Below are positions 8,970 to 16,457 of a stretch of DNA of 64,000 nucleotides, one piece after another; the stretch's first letter is position 1, and each line of letters opens with the position of its first letter. Location: positions 3,151,725-3,215,724 of the forward strand of contig NZ_DF820425.1 of assembly GCF_000617845.2 (NCBI RefSeq). The letters run 5' to 3'. A model generated the notes under the pieces. The model saw only the letters and a list, made by a program, of their open reading frames with translations. It was not told the origin of the DNA and made no database searches. The stretch is from Bradyrhizobium sp. DOA9 (lineage in GTDB: Bacteria; Pseudomonadota; Alphaproteobacteria; Rhizobiales; Xanthobacteraceae). A program made the translations under genes and the position numbers.

Positions 8970-9194
8970 ATGCTGTCCTCGCGACCACCGCGGCCCATTC
9001 GCACAACGCTCGATCTTGCGAACGCCGAGCAGGTCAAGTCGGTACGCAGGCGGCTTCGCATCTCCAATGCCGATCTGGTCAGGATCGTCGACAAGATCGG
9101 CAACTCTCTGGCGGCTATCGAGAAGGAAGTGGAGCTCGAGAAACTGGCCGCTCGGCAGTGCAATGCCAGGGACGCGGCGACGGCCGTCGAATGA
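8970..9194 (+). CDS. DUF3606-like small protein
   Basis: A 74-residue protein beginning MLSSRPPRPIRTTLDL. GAAGGAGAC at 8955-8963 places the start at 8970 rather than the in-frame ATG at 8919. The segment NAEQVKSVRRRLRISNADLV with a following VRIVDKIGNSLAAIEKEV resembles DUF3606, small proteins of unknown function widespread in rhizobia. Two further small genes follow on the same strand. No biochemical role is known to me. Confidence 0.65.
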   Translation: MLSSRPPRPIRTTLDLANAEQVKSVRRRLRISNADLVRIVDKIGNSLAAIEKEVELEKLAARQCNARDAATAVE

Positions 9195-9231
9195 ATTCAT
9201 CCAAGCCATCCCGTCGAAGAGGAGAATTGCA

Positions 9232-9306
9232 ATGAACGGTCTGATCTACCTCATAGGGCTCATCGTTGTGATCGCGGCCATTCTTTCGTTCTTTGGCTTG
9301 CGATGA
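9232..9306 (+). CDS. 24-residue single-span membrane peptide
   Basis: The frame encodes MNGLIYLIGLIVVIAAILSF plus FGLR and a TGA stop. It is almost entirely one hydrophobic helix with a C-terminal Arg. GAGGAGAA at 9219-9226 gives an ideal Shine-Dalgarno spacing. The peptide resembles very small conserved membrane peptides I associate with Bradyrhizobium genomes. It follows the DUF3606-like gene by 37 nt, so the two may be cotranscribed. Function is unknown. Confidence 0.7.
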   Translation: MNGLIYLIGLIVVIAAILSFFGLR

Positions 9307-9368
9307 GCGCGGCAGTCCTGCAGCCTGATGCACCGCCGAGCCGGTGAAGCAATCTTGCGTGCACCAAA

Positions 9369-9551
9369 ATGGTTGATCCGCACCAGGTCAATACCATCAT
9401 AGCAACGACGGTTTGCGCGTTCTTCAAGGGCCTTCCGGACAATCAGATCGGAGCTGAAGAAGCCAAGCTGCTGGCCAAGCAAATCACCGAAGCGCTGCAC
9501 GCAGCCGGGCTGCAGATTGTCCCCGTGGATCCGGAGATCACACGGCTCTAG
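9369..9551 (+). CDS. Small hypothetical protein (60 aa)
   Basis: A 60-residue protein beginning MVDPHQVNTIIATTVCAFFK and containing an amphipathic stretch EEAKLLAKQITEALHAAGL. It resembles short conserved rhizobial proteins but I recognise no named domain. No strong Shine-Dalgarno is visible before 9369. It is the last of three small plus-strand genes before the IS-interrupted repeat. Confidence 0.5.
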   Translation: MVDPHQVNTIIATTVCAFFKGLPDNQIGAEEAKLLAKQITEALHAAGLQIVPVDPEITRL

Positions 9552-9589
9552 CGCGCGATGAAACGAGGCTTGATCGTTCCAACGACGGA

Positions 9590-9732
9590 GGTGCGCTCCC
9601 TCTCCCGCTTGCGGGAGAGGGTTGGGGAGAGGGTGTTTCCGCAATGGGACAATCCCCAAGTGGAGAAAGCCCTCACCCGGCGCGCGGGAGGATGCTTCGC
9701 ATCGCCCGGACGCGCCGACCTCTCCCGCAAGC
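9590..9732 (+). repeat. Dispersed repeat of CTCCCTC...GGGAGAGG type (copy 2), left part
   Basis: The sequence ggtgcgctccctctcccgct followed by ttgcgggagagggttgggga matches copy 1 at 1668. The distal hairpin CTCTCCCGCAAGC is cut at 9732 by the IS element and resumes at 10936 as GCAAGCGGGAGAGG. Removing the IS and one copy of the GCAAGC duplication restores an intact palindrome. Confidence 0.82.
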
Positions 9733-10935
9733 GAGAGCTTTGCGTAATGAGTTGTGCTGGAGTGAAGTTCGATATGGGGCTTTTTTTGAACGGCCTCGCG
9801 TAGCCCCAGAGGGGTGGGGCGTCTGTCTTTCGTGGCCGCGGGGTAGCGGCGGGTGGTGGTCACGCTGCGGCTCCTATCGGGCACAGCACCGCCCATCGCT
9901 TGAGGTTCATGGCGAGGCAGATCAGGCGCAGATGTGTCTGATTGCGCGCCAAACCCAGATAGCGAGCGCGCGCCCAGCGATAGCTGCCCTTGAGGCGCGC
10001 GAAGACCTGCTCGACCGGTGCGCGGCGCTTTCCCACGGCATCGTTGAAGCGCTTCTGCCGCTCGGTGAGCGGATGATGCTTGTTGGGCCGGAACATCAGC
10101 CTCGGCTTGATTCCCCGCGCGGCGAGCCCGCTGCGGCGCTCGTGCTTGTCATAGGCTTGATCGGCATAGACCGCCTTCTCATCACCACAGACCAGTTCGT
10201 CGGCGGGCACTGTGTCGTTGACCGCAGCGTCGGTCAGCTTGCTGCGGCGGACGATGGCCGAACTCTGATCCATGCCGATATGGGCTTTGTAGCCGAAGTA
10301 CCGCTTGCCGCCCTTCTTGGTCCAGCGTGCATCTGGATCGCGCTTGCTGTTGACCAGCTTGCTCGGTTCACGGCCGTCCGGGCCGGGCGGCTGCGGGTCC
10401 TCTGGCGGCTTCGGCGGCTTTACTGCTGCCGAGATCAGGCTCGCATCGATCAATGTGCCCCGGCGCAGCACCAGCCCGCGTGCGTCGATCTGATGCAGGA
10501 TCTCGGCGAACAGCTTCTCGTCCAGACCGGCTCGCTGCAAAGCCTCGCGGAATCGCCAGATCGTCGTGTGGTCAGGCGTCTCGTCGCTCAGCACAAAGCC
10601 GCAGAAGGCTCGGAACGAGGCCCGGTCGTCGAGCGCTTCCTCGAGCGCCGGATCGGAAAGCCCATACCATTGCTGCAGCAGCAGCGCCTTGAACAGCACC
10701 AGTCGCGGATAGGGCGGAGGGCCACGCTCCGGCTCCGGAAGACCACCCAGCACTCTTTCCACAGCCGCCCAGTCGACCAGTTCGCCAATCCGCTTCAGCA
10801 CCGCGTTACCCTTCCCTCGCCGCGATACCAGCGCGTCCGCGAAGCTCGGTTGCCCAACCTCTCGATATGCCATCCGAATCCGCCTCCACCACAGGCCCTA
10901 GAGAATCGCAAATCCTCCTCTTATGCAAAGCTCTC
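9733..10935 (-). mobile_element. IS5-family insertion sequence (~1.2 kb) inserted in a dispersed repeat
   Basis: Left end GAGAGCTTTGCGTAA (9733-9747) and right end TTATGCAAAGCTCTC (10921-10935) are inverted repeats with one mismatch in 15. The flanks carry GCAAGC at 9727-9732 and again at 10936-10941. Because GC..GC can also be read as part of the inverted repeat, the duplication could be 6 (GCAAGC), 4 (CAAG) or 2 bp. The element holds one full-length transposase gene and appears intact. Confidence 0.85.
9860..10873 (-). CDS. IS5-family DDE transposase (337 aa)
   Basis: An intact 337-residue transposase. The N-terminal IS5-type domain holds LVLFKALLLQQWYGLSDPAL near residue 60 and ETPDHTTIWRFR near 98. 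The catalytic core shows GTLIDASLI (first Asp), VYADQAYDKHERR (second Asp) and RAPVEQVFARLKG (Glu), the DDE triad with the Y-R-K-type C-terminal region of the IS4/IS5 group. It is not frameshifted, so the element could be active. It is encoded inside 9733-10935. Confidence 0.92.
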   Translation of the reverse strand: MAYREVGQPSFADALVSRRGKGNAVLKRIGELVDWAAVERVLGGLPEPERGPPPYPRLVLFKALLLQQWYGLSDPALEEALDDRASFRAFCGFVLSDETPDHTTIWRFREALQRAGLDEKLFAEILHQIDARGLVLRRGTLIDASLISAAVKPPKPPEDPQPPGPDGREPSKLVNSKRDPDARWTKKGGKRYFGYKAHIGMDQSSAIVRRSKLTDAAVNDTVPADELVCGDEKAVYADQAYDKHERRSGLAARGIKPRLMFRPNKHHPLTERQKRFNDAVGKRRAPVEQVFARLKGSYRWARARYLGLARNQTHLRLICLAMNLKRWAVLCPIGAAA

Positions 10936-10952
10936 GCAAGCGGGAGAGGTGA
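10936..10952 (+). repeat. Right remnant of dispersed repeat copy 2
   Basis: GCAAGCGGGAGAGGTGA immediately follows the IS right end and completes the hairpin that begins before 9733. The remaining gap to 11053 shows no further feature. Confidence 0.8.
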
Positions 10953-11053
10953 ACGAGCCCGCGGCAATCGATTCGACCTGAAGCCATTCCTCTCTGGCTC
11001 TATGGCTGCAGCACCGGGCTTTTCTGGCTCGAAGCCCACCAGACGGGGCGGCG

Positions 11054-11422
11054 CTAGATCCGTTCGAACGTATCGACGTTGGTTGTGACGGCGCGCCACC
11101 AGTTCAATGGCTTGAGCCTGGCAGGCTCGCCCTCGCTGGCGGCACTCAGCGCCTGGTCGGCGACGACGAACCAGGCGGTTTCCATCTTTCCATGCCGCAA
11201 CAGTCCCGTGTACGAAACCACACGGTCGCCCGTCGCAGACGAACCCACGGCGACAAAGCCGATGCAATTGCCCCTGTGAAACCCGGTGACCTGCACCGTT
11301 TGTCCATAGAAGCCGCTATCTTCGAGGGCGGTCTCGAAACTCCCCTCGATGCGGCCGTTCGCATCATCAGTGATGCGCAAGATGGAGCCGAATTGATTTC
11401 GCCAGCTGCCGATCCAAGCCAT
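11054..11422 (-). CDS. Avidin/streptavidin-family (bradavidin-like) biotin-binding protein
   Basis: A 122-residue protein beginning MAWIGSWRNQFGSILRITDD. The avidin fold signature W-x-N-x-x-GS is at residues 7-13. An NGRIEGSFETAL strand follows, then VVSYTGLL, METAWFVV, LNWWRAV and a C-terminal VDTFER, which align in order with streptavidin strands carrying N23/S27, Y43, W92, W108, W120 and D128. The Asn, Ser, W108-, W120- and D128-equivalents are retained; the Y43 position is Phe and W92 is Tyr. TAGGAGAA lies just before the ATG at 11422, and that start gives no signal peptide. The expected role is tight binding of biotin. Confidence 0.85.
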   Translation of the reverse strand: MAWIGSWRNQFGSILRITDDANGRIEGSFETALEDSGFYGQTVQVTGFHRGNCIGFVAVGSSATGDRVVSYTGLLRHGKMETAWFVVADQALSAASEGEPARLKPLNWWRAVTTNVDTFERI

Positions 11423-11554
11423 GTCGGTTCTCCTACGTTCGCGCGTCCGGCACGGGCGAGCCGCCGGCGCAGGCGATGCAATTCCGTTGCAGCGCGACAA
11501 CGCATCTGAGCGACCGACCCGATGGATCATGCTGGCCTTATGAAGCGCCGCAGC

Positions 11555-11824
11555 TCACTTCAACTCGCCCAGGAGCCCCCAAGCGTCCTCCAGCAAGGCC
11601 TTCACCTGGTGTCGCTCGGCGCGACTATCCCGTGTGAACATTCCATGTCGACGTGCGTTCCGGTTCCCCTTGGGGGCGCCCGATCTCCGCGCGCCGCCAT
11701 GCATGCGGCAGCGGCGCTTGCCGTGCATCGCAGGCGCGCGGCAGGCGGTGCCGTCGCGTGTCCGCGCCCCGCAGCGCGGGCTCGTCACCATCGCAGCGGT
11801 GTTGCGGACATGACCGCCGCTCAT
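11555..11824 (-). CDS. HGG-motif small Cys/His protein of unknown function
   Basis: An 89-residue basic protein whose ATG (11824-11822) overlaps the TGA of the upstream gene (11823-11821) as ATGA, indicating translational coupling. It contains CGARTRDGTACRAPAMHG, then RCRMHGG and GAPKGNRNARRHGM. The conserved Cys/Cys/Cys/His spacing looks metal-binding and the GAPxGNxNAxxHG segment is a motif seen in many short rhizobial and phage-associated proteins. I do not recognise a tested function. A terminase- or packaging-related origin is possible but unproven. Confidence 0.6.
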   Translation of the reverse strand: MSGGHVRNTAAMVTSPRCGARTRDGTACRAPAMHGKRRCRMHGGARRSGAPKGNRNARRHGMFTRDSRAERHQVKALLEDAWGLLGELK

Positions 11825-12456
11825 GCGCTGGCGCCTCGCCTCGCGTCGGCCCATTCGCGTTCGCCGGCTGCTCCCGACGCGATGTCGGGATCGACGCCGA
11901 TCAGATGCGCATGCTGCGTGACATTGCCCACGATCGCCCGTCCGCCGTCCTGCACCGACAAATTCTGCACCGTGATCGCGCGCTCGTCGCTGTTGCGGTG
12001 GCGATTGAGCGCCTCGACCTGGGCGGCGAAGGTGCGGGACAGCCGGGTCAACGCGCGGGCGATGCCCTCCTGCTGCGCGAGATCGTCGGTGCAGGCGAGC
12101 CGGCAGGCACAGCGCATCGCCGCCATGTGCACCGACACCATCTGCGACACCAGCATCGCCTCGATGGAATCCTTGGGCGCGATGCTCCTGATCGTCGAGA
12201 TCATGAAGGCGAGGTTGGCCTCATCCGGCTTCTGCCCGACCACGCTGGCCTTGACCAATTGCCGGAGCATGCCGTGCATCGCGTCGCGGTCGGCGGCGCC
12301 GAGCGCCTCGGCCAGCAGCTGCTCGCCGACGTGTGGGTCGGGATGGCTGATCGCAATGCGCCGCTTGTAGAGTTTTACGCGCGGGGTCGTTGCGGGAGCG
12401 CTGCGATCGGATGCCGCGAGCGGCGAGGGGATGTGGCGTTCGAGAGCTGTCGGCAT
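11821..12456 (-). CDS. Hypothetical protein coupled to HGG-motif gene
   Basis: A 211-residue soluble helical protein beginning MPTALERHIPSPLAASDRSA. AAAGGAC lies about 8 nt before the ATG at 12456. The centre has ISTIRSIAPKDSIEAMLVSQ and MVSVHMAAMRCACRLA, followed by LTRLSRTFAAQVEALNRHRN. Near the C-terminus is VQNLSVQDGGRAIVGNVTQ, a segment of a type I have seen in paired rhizobial unknown genes. The stop overlaps the start of the HGG-motif gene. No enzyme motif is visible. The two genes are likely to act together. Confidence 0.6.
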   Translation of the reverse strand: MPTALERHIPSPLAASDRSAPATTPRVKLYKRRIAISHPDPHVGEQLLAEALGAADRDAMHGMLRQLVKASVVGQKPDEANLAFMISTIRSIAPKDSIEAMLVSQMVSVHMAAMRCACRLACTDDLAQQEGIARALTRLSRTFAAQVEALNRHRNSDERAITVQNLSVQDGGRAIVGNVTQHAHLIGVDPDIASGAAGEREWADARRGASA

Positions 12457-12888
12457 GTGCTGTGTCCTTTCTGGCGGCGCAGGCGCGAACGGCCGTTCGC
12501 TGCCGCGCGCGAATGGTGGATTTCGAAATGTCGATGAAGGGTTTAGGCGCAACCGCGTCGGCACGGCTGAGGCCTTGCCGGCCGTGACGCTCGCGACTGT
12601 TGCGATGATGCCAGTATGCCACTGTTTTGCCCGACGCGACAGAATTTATTTCGTAAATCCGAAGATCTCCCGCGCCGCTCTGCAAGTCCTTGTTCCGACA
12701 GGGGCGGTCTACTGTGCATGGGGTTGTTTTCGCACTTTTGTCTTGGAAGCGGTGCGCACGTGCCGTGCGGCGGAATGCCGGCAGCCAAACGCGATTGCGA
12801 AATCCGGCACGGCCGCTATTCATGATCGTCGACGGCGCCGTTCCAACAAGCATGCACAAGCGGCGCCAAGAGGTCTGGGAGAGAACGA
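12457..12888. other. Intergenic region with one dispersed repeat
   Basis: A 432-bp gap between a minus-strand gene pair and a plus-strand receptor gene, so it must hold divergent promoters. The only distinct structure seen is the dispersed repeat at 12709-12750. The sequence ctgggagagaacg before 12889 supplies a GGGAGAG Shine-Dalgarno for the receptor. No convincing gene is present. Confidence 0.6.
12709..12750 (-). repeat. Dispersed repeat with core CCCATGCACAGTAG (copy 1)
   Basis: The plus strand reads ctactgtgcatggggttgtt; its complement matches 49581-49620, which has aaaaacaaccccatgcacag. Similarity continues on both sides (CAAAAGTGCGAAAACAACC versus AAAAAGTCGAAAAACAACC, and CGGAACAAGG versus TCGACAAGG). 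The two copies lie in intergenic gaps 37 kb apart in opposite orientation. Confidence 0.7.
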
Positions 12889-13872
12889 ATGCAACGAACG
12901 GCCCGCCTGCTGGCAGTCATCGCCGGATTATGCGCCTTGGCGCCGGCGACAGAGGCGCACGCGCAAAAATACCCGTCGCGGCCGGTCAAGGTCATGGTCG
13001 GCTTCAGCGCGGGCGGCCCGGTCGACGTCGTCGCGCGCATCATCGGCGATCGGCTCAGCAACAAGCTCGGCCAGCCCTTCGTGGTGGAGAACCGCGCGGG
13101 CGCCAACGGCATGATCGCCGCCGAAGGCGTCGCGCGCGCGGATGCGGACGGCTACACCATGCTCGCCTGCAACTCGTCGACGATCACGCTCAACAAGACC
13201 CTGTTCAAGGATATTCGCTACGATCCGCAAGTGGACTTTGCGCCGCTCACCACGGTGGTGTCGGCGCCGCTCGTCCTCGTCGTCAACCCCGAGAATCCCA
13301 GGACGGCGAACATCAAGTCGGTGGCCGATCTCGTCGCGGCGGCGAAGGCCGCGCCCGGCGCGCTCGCCTACGGCTCCGGCGGCAACGGCAATCTCGCCCA
13401 TCTCGCCATGGAGCTGCTGAGCCAGAAGGCCGGCATCAAATTGATCCACGTGCCCTATCGCGGCGGCTCGGCCGCTGAGGTCGGCATTCTCGCGCAGGAG
13501 GTGCTGGCGGTGTTCGATCCACTCTCCGCCGTGACGCTGGTCAAGGCCGGCAAGCTGCGCGCGCTGGCGGTGTCCTCGGCCGAGCGGCTGCCGGCGCTGC
13601 CGGACGTGCCGACGGTGGCGGAAGCGGGCTATCCCGGATTCGACATCTCGTTCTGGGTCGGCTTCTTCATGCCGAAGGCAACGCCCGCGCCGATCCTGGA
13701 GACGCTGCACCGGGAGATCGTCGCGGCCGCGAAGGATCCCACGGCCGAGGAGAAGCTCGGCTCGCAGGGCGTGGTGTCCGTGCTCAGCCCGGCCGACTAC
13801 GCCGCGAAGATCGCCAGGGAGACCAGGGAGCTCGCCGACGTCGTCGCGGCGGCGAACATCAAGGCGGAGTGA
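12889..13872 (+). CDS. Bug/TctC-family tripartite tricarboxylate transporter receptor
   Basis: A 327-residue periplasmic solute receptor. The Sec signal peptide is MQRTARLLAVIAGLCALAPA followed by TEAHAQ, cleaved near residue 25. The mature part starts KYPSRPVKVMVGFSAGGPVD, with VVENRAGANGMIAAEGVARA near 65 and HVPYRGGSAAEVGILAQEVL near 190, all typical of Bug receptors. These normally deliver carboxylates or other small molecules to TctAB, which is not present nearby, so this is an orphan receptor. The ligand is unknown. Confidence 0.9.
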   Translation: MQRTARLLAVIAGLCALAPATEAHAQKYPSRPVKVMVGFSAGGPVDVVARIIGDRLSNKLGQPFVVENRAGANGMIAAEGVARADADGYTMLACNSSTITLNKTLFKDIRYDPQVDFAPLTTVVSAPLVLVVNPENPRTANIKSVADLVAAAKAAPGALAYGSGGNGNLAHLAMELLSQKAGIKLIHVPYRGGSAAEVGILAQEVLAVFDPLSAVTLVKAGKLRALAVSSAERLPALPDVPTVAEAGYPGFDISFWVGFFMPKATPAPILETLHREIVAAAKDPTAEEKLGSQGVVSVLSPADYAAKIARETRELADVVAAANIKAE

Positions 13873-13944
13873 GGCGCCAGCCGCCGATCAGCTGCTCCGG
13901 CTTTCTCTCCGTCAACGTGGAGCCGCGCAAGCCGGCGGCTCCGA

Positions 13945-14901
13945 TCACGAACCGGGTGATCGTTCGCCCGATGCGAAGCGAACAGCGCGCGCCTTGGCGC
14001 TTTTGCCGGCCGCGCGTGCCGCGATCATGCTGCGCGCCTTGCCGGGGCCCGCGGCATTCTTCCGCAGCAGGGTGGCGAACCGCTTGCGCGCGCGGTTCGT
14101 CGTCACGCGTGCCGCCAGCTGCTCGGCCTTGCGAATGATGCCCGCGACCGAAGGCGTCAGGTTCACCGGAACCCAGGCGACGTCCTTGGCCTTTGAAAGA
14201 CTGCCGATGCCTTCGCATGGCGCTTCGCGCGGCAGGTCGATACGGATCGCGAGCGCCTCCGAGCGTTCGGTCCAGTCTTCGGCTTGGGTGCCGGTGATGA
14301 TCCGGACATAGTCGCGCGTCTCGCGCGGCAGCTCGCTCTGTCTGGCCAGCCATTTCTGGATGCGGCCGGGACCGGCATTGTAGGCGGCGGCAGCAAGGCC
14401 GAGATTGCCGAAATCGTCGCGCAGCTTGCGCAGGAATTTTGCGGAGGCCGGCAGCGCCTTCATCGGATCGAAGGGATCGTCGAGCCCGACCTCGGCGGCC
14501 GTCCCCGGCATGAACTGTGCGACGCCCTGCGCGCCGGCATGGCTGACCTCGTTGGACTTGAAGCGGCTCTCCTGCCAGATCAGGCGCGCAAAGAACGGCA
14601 CCGGAATGCCGCTGGATTCGGCGGCCTGGCGCAGCGCGTGACAAAATCGTTCGGTCGGCGAGGGTTCCGCCGGCTCGACCGCGCGCGGCGGCTCGATCAC
14701 CTGCTCGTAAGCCGCGTGCGCGTTGGCAAGCTCGATCGCCTGCACGCTGGCGACGAACAGCTCGACCACCGGAACAAGTGGCGAGGCATGATTGTTCTTG
14801 AGAACAGTGGTGTCGAAACGTGATGCTTGGCGGGACGCCGACGGATCGAGGTCGCACATCAGGAGCATGAACGCGGCGCAAGCCGCGACGACAAATCGCA
14901 T
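13945..14901 (-). CDS. Lytic transglycosylase (SLT domain)
   Basis: A 318-residue exported murein lyase. An N-terminal hydrophobic segment (MRFVVAACAAFMLLMC) acts as signal or anchor, and Cys near residue 16 might be a lipobox. The SLT domain runs from about residue 85 to 200, with LIWQESRFKSNEVSHAGAQG containing the catalytic Glu, GVAQFMPGTA, and AAAAYNAGPGRIQKWL, the usual motifs I-III. The ATG at 14901 is preferred to TTG 14913, which directly abuts the GAGG. It is divergent from an L,D-transpeptidase gene, so the pair may coordinate cell-wall remodelling. Confidence 0.88.
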   Translation of the reverse strand: MRFVVAACAAFMLLMCDLDPSASRQASRFDTTVLKNNHASPLVPVVELFVASVQAIELANAHAAYEQVIEPPRAVEPAEPSPTERFCHALRQAAESSGIPVPFFARLIWQESRFKSNEVSHAGAQGVAQFMPGTAAEVGLDDPFDPMKALPASAKFLRKLRDDFGNLGLAAAAYNAGPGRIQKWLARQSELPRETRDYVRIITGTQAEDWTERSEALAIRIDLPREAPCEGIGSLSKAKDVAWVPVNLTPSVAGIIRKAEQLAARVTTNRARKRFATLLRKNAAGPGKARSMIAARAAGKSAKARAVRFASGERSPGS

Positions 14902-15075
14902 TTGCTGGGGCAACCTCGAACTGTGGGATGAACGGCCAGCGATGCGCCGGCGATAGGGAGTTCTTAACCTTCCGATTGCGGCAAAGCTGCGATCCCGCCG
15001 GTTCCTTCGGTGTTACTACGGTGTTCCCGAAGCGAAACTCTCCGCGGCTTTGCGGGCTTGCGAGTGGGATGTGCG

Positions 15076-16110
15076 ATGACGTTGCGATGGATGGTTGGCG
15101 CGGTGGTTTGGCTGTGGCTCGCCGGCCCGGCGCTCGCAGGCAATCTCGATCCGGCTGCGGTGAACGAGGCTGCGCGTCCTGCAAAGCCGCCGGCCACCGA
15201 CAAGCTGAATGCAGCCGTGGTGAAGCTTCAGGTGCTGCTCGATCGCGCACAATTCTCGCCCGGCGAGATCGACGGCAAGTTCGGCGAGAACGCGCAGAAG
15301 GCGCTCAAGGCATTCGCGGAGCAGAACGGCTTGGCACTCGACAAGGGCATAGCGCCGGAGCTCTGGGACAAGCTGACCGCGTCGAGCGAAGGTCCTATCC
15401 TCGCCGACTACAAAATCACCGACGCCGACGTGAAGGGACCGTTCTTAAAGAAGCTGCCGGCAAGGCTCGATGACATGAAGTCGCTGGACGCGCTGAGCTA
15501 CACCAGCCCGCTCGAGGGGCTCGCTGAAAAATTCCACATGAGCGGAGATCTGCTCAAGGCGCTCAATCCGGCGAAGGCTTTCGACAAGGCCGGCGAGACC
15601 ATCGTGGTCGCCAATCTTCCGGCGCGGCGTGAGCTGCCGCGCATCGTCCGCATCGAGGTCGACAAGGCACGCGCGACATTGAAGGCCTTCGACGGCTCCG
15701 ATCGGATGATCGCGTTCTATCCGGCGTCGATCGGCAGCCCGGATCGCCCGACGCCAACGGGAACGCTGAAGGTCACCAGCAGTCACGAACTGCCGACCTA
15801 CCGCTACAATCCCGAGTACAAGTTCAAGAGCGTCAAATCCAACAGGCCGTTCGACATTCAGCCGGGGCCCAACAATCCCGTGGGCGCATACTGGATCGGA
15901 CTGTCGGCGCCAGGCTACGGCATCCACGGCACGGCCGAGCCCGACAAGGTCAGCAAGTCGGCGTCGCACGGCTGCGTTCGCCTTACCAATTGGGACGCGC
16001 GTACGCTCGGCGAGAACGTGAAGCGCGGCACACCGGTCGTCTTCCTCGATGCGTCGACGGAATCCTCCCCGCGGCAGGCTACGCCTGCTGCGAAGCGCGC
16101 GGCGAACTAG
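15076..16110 (+). CDS. L,D-transpeptidase with peptidoglycan-binding domain
   Basis: A 344-residue exported YkuD-family enzyme that crosslinks peptidoglycan 3-3 or attaches proteins. The start MTLRWMVGAVVWLWLAGPAL gives a good Sec signal peptide. A PG_binding_1-like domain (VVKLQVLLDRAQFSPGEIDG, then NAQKALKAFAEQNG) spans about 45-100. The YkuD domain covers about 190-325, with YGIHGTAEPDKVSKSASHGC followed by VRLTNWDA, which contains the catalytic HG...SHGCVR motif. The stop overlaps that of the convergent gene at 16107 by CTAG. Confidence 0.92.
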   Translation: MTLRWMVGAVVWLWLAGPALAGNLDPAAVNEAARPAKPPATDKLNAAVVKLQVLLDRAQFSPGEIDGKFGENAQKALKAFAEQNGLALDKGIAPELWDKLTASSEGPILADYKITDADVKGPFLKKLPARLDDMKSLDALSYTSPLEGLAEKFHMSGDLLKALNPAKAFDKAGETIVVANLPARRELPRIVRIEVDKARATLKAFDGSDRMIAFYPASIGSPDRPTPTGTLKVTSSHELPTYRYNPEYKFKSVKSNRPFDIQPGPNNPVGAYWIGLSAPGYGIHGTAEPDKVSKSASHGCVRLTNWDARTLGENVKRGTPVVFLDASTESSPRQATPAAKRAAN

Positions 16111-16382
16111 TCCTTGGGAAAATCCTTGCGCATCGCGATCTCCGCCGCGTCGCCTGGCGACAGCACGGTCTGGTCGAAGGCGGCCTGCGGCGTCGTCATG
16201 ATGTCGTAGAGCGAGATGCCCTTGATCGGCTTGCCCATGAGCTCGCGGACGCATTCGGCGAGCGTGCCGTTGTAGACGAGATAGGGCGGACCCCGATCCT
16301 TCAGCCGCTCGCCCTTCAGCGACGGCCATTTCTTCAGCTCGGCCGGCGCGTCATAGGCGATCGGCGATCCCTCTTTGAACAT
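16107..16382 (-). CDS. Hypothetical protein (91 aa)
   Basis: A 91-residue soluble protein beginning MFKEGSPIAYDAPAELKKWP and ending EIAMRKDFPKD. It has no signal, membrane span or motif I know. The centre YLVYNGTLAECVRELMGKP looks like a folded conserved segment. The stop codon shares CTAG with the convergent transpeptidase stop, the kind of tight junction expected for real genes. Function is unknown. Confidence 0.6.
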   Translation of the reverse strand: MFKEGSPIAYDAPAELKKWPSLKGERLKDRGPPYLVYNGTLAECVRELMGKPIKGISLYDIMTTPQAAFDQTVLSPGDAAEIAMRKDFPKD

Positions 16383-16457
16383 GCGTTTGGCCCCGGTGGT
16401 TGATGGCCGGGAAGCCTACAGAAGCCGGGTAAACACCCGTTAAAGAATTGGGTCAAA

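Noticed and set aside
13920..13941. GAGCCGC...GCGGCTC hairpin as terminator of the Bug receptor gene
   Set aside because: The inverted repeat is real, but no T-run follows on either strand, so termination cannot be claimed.
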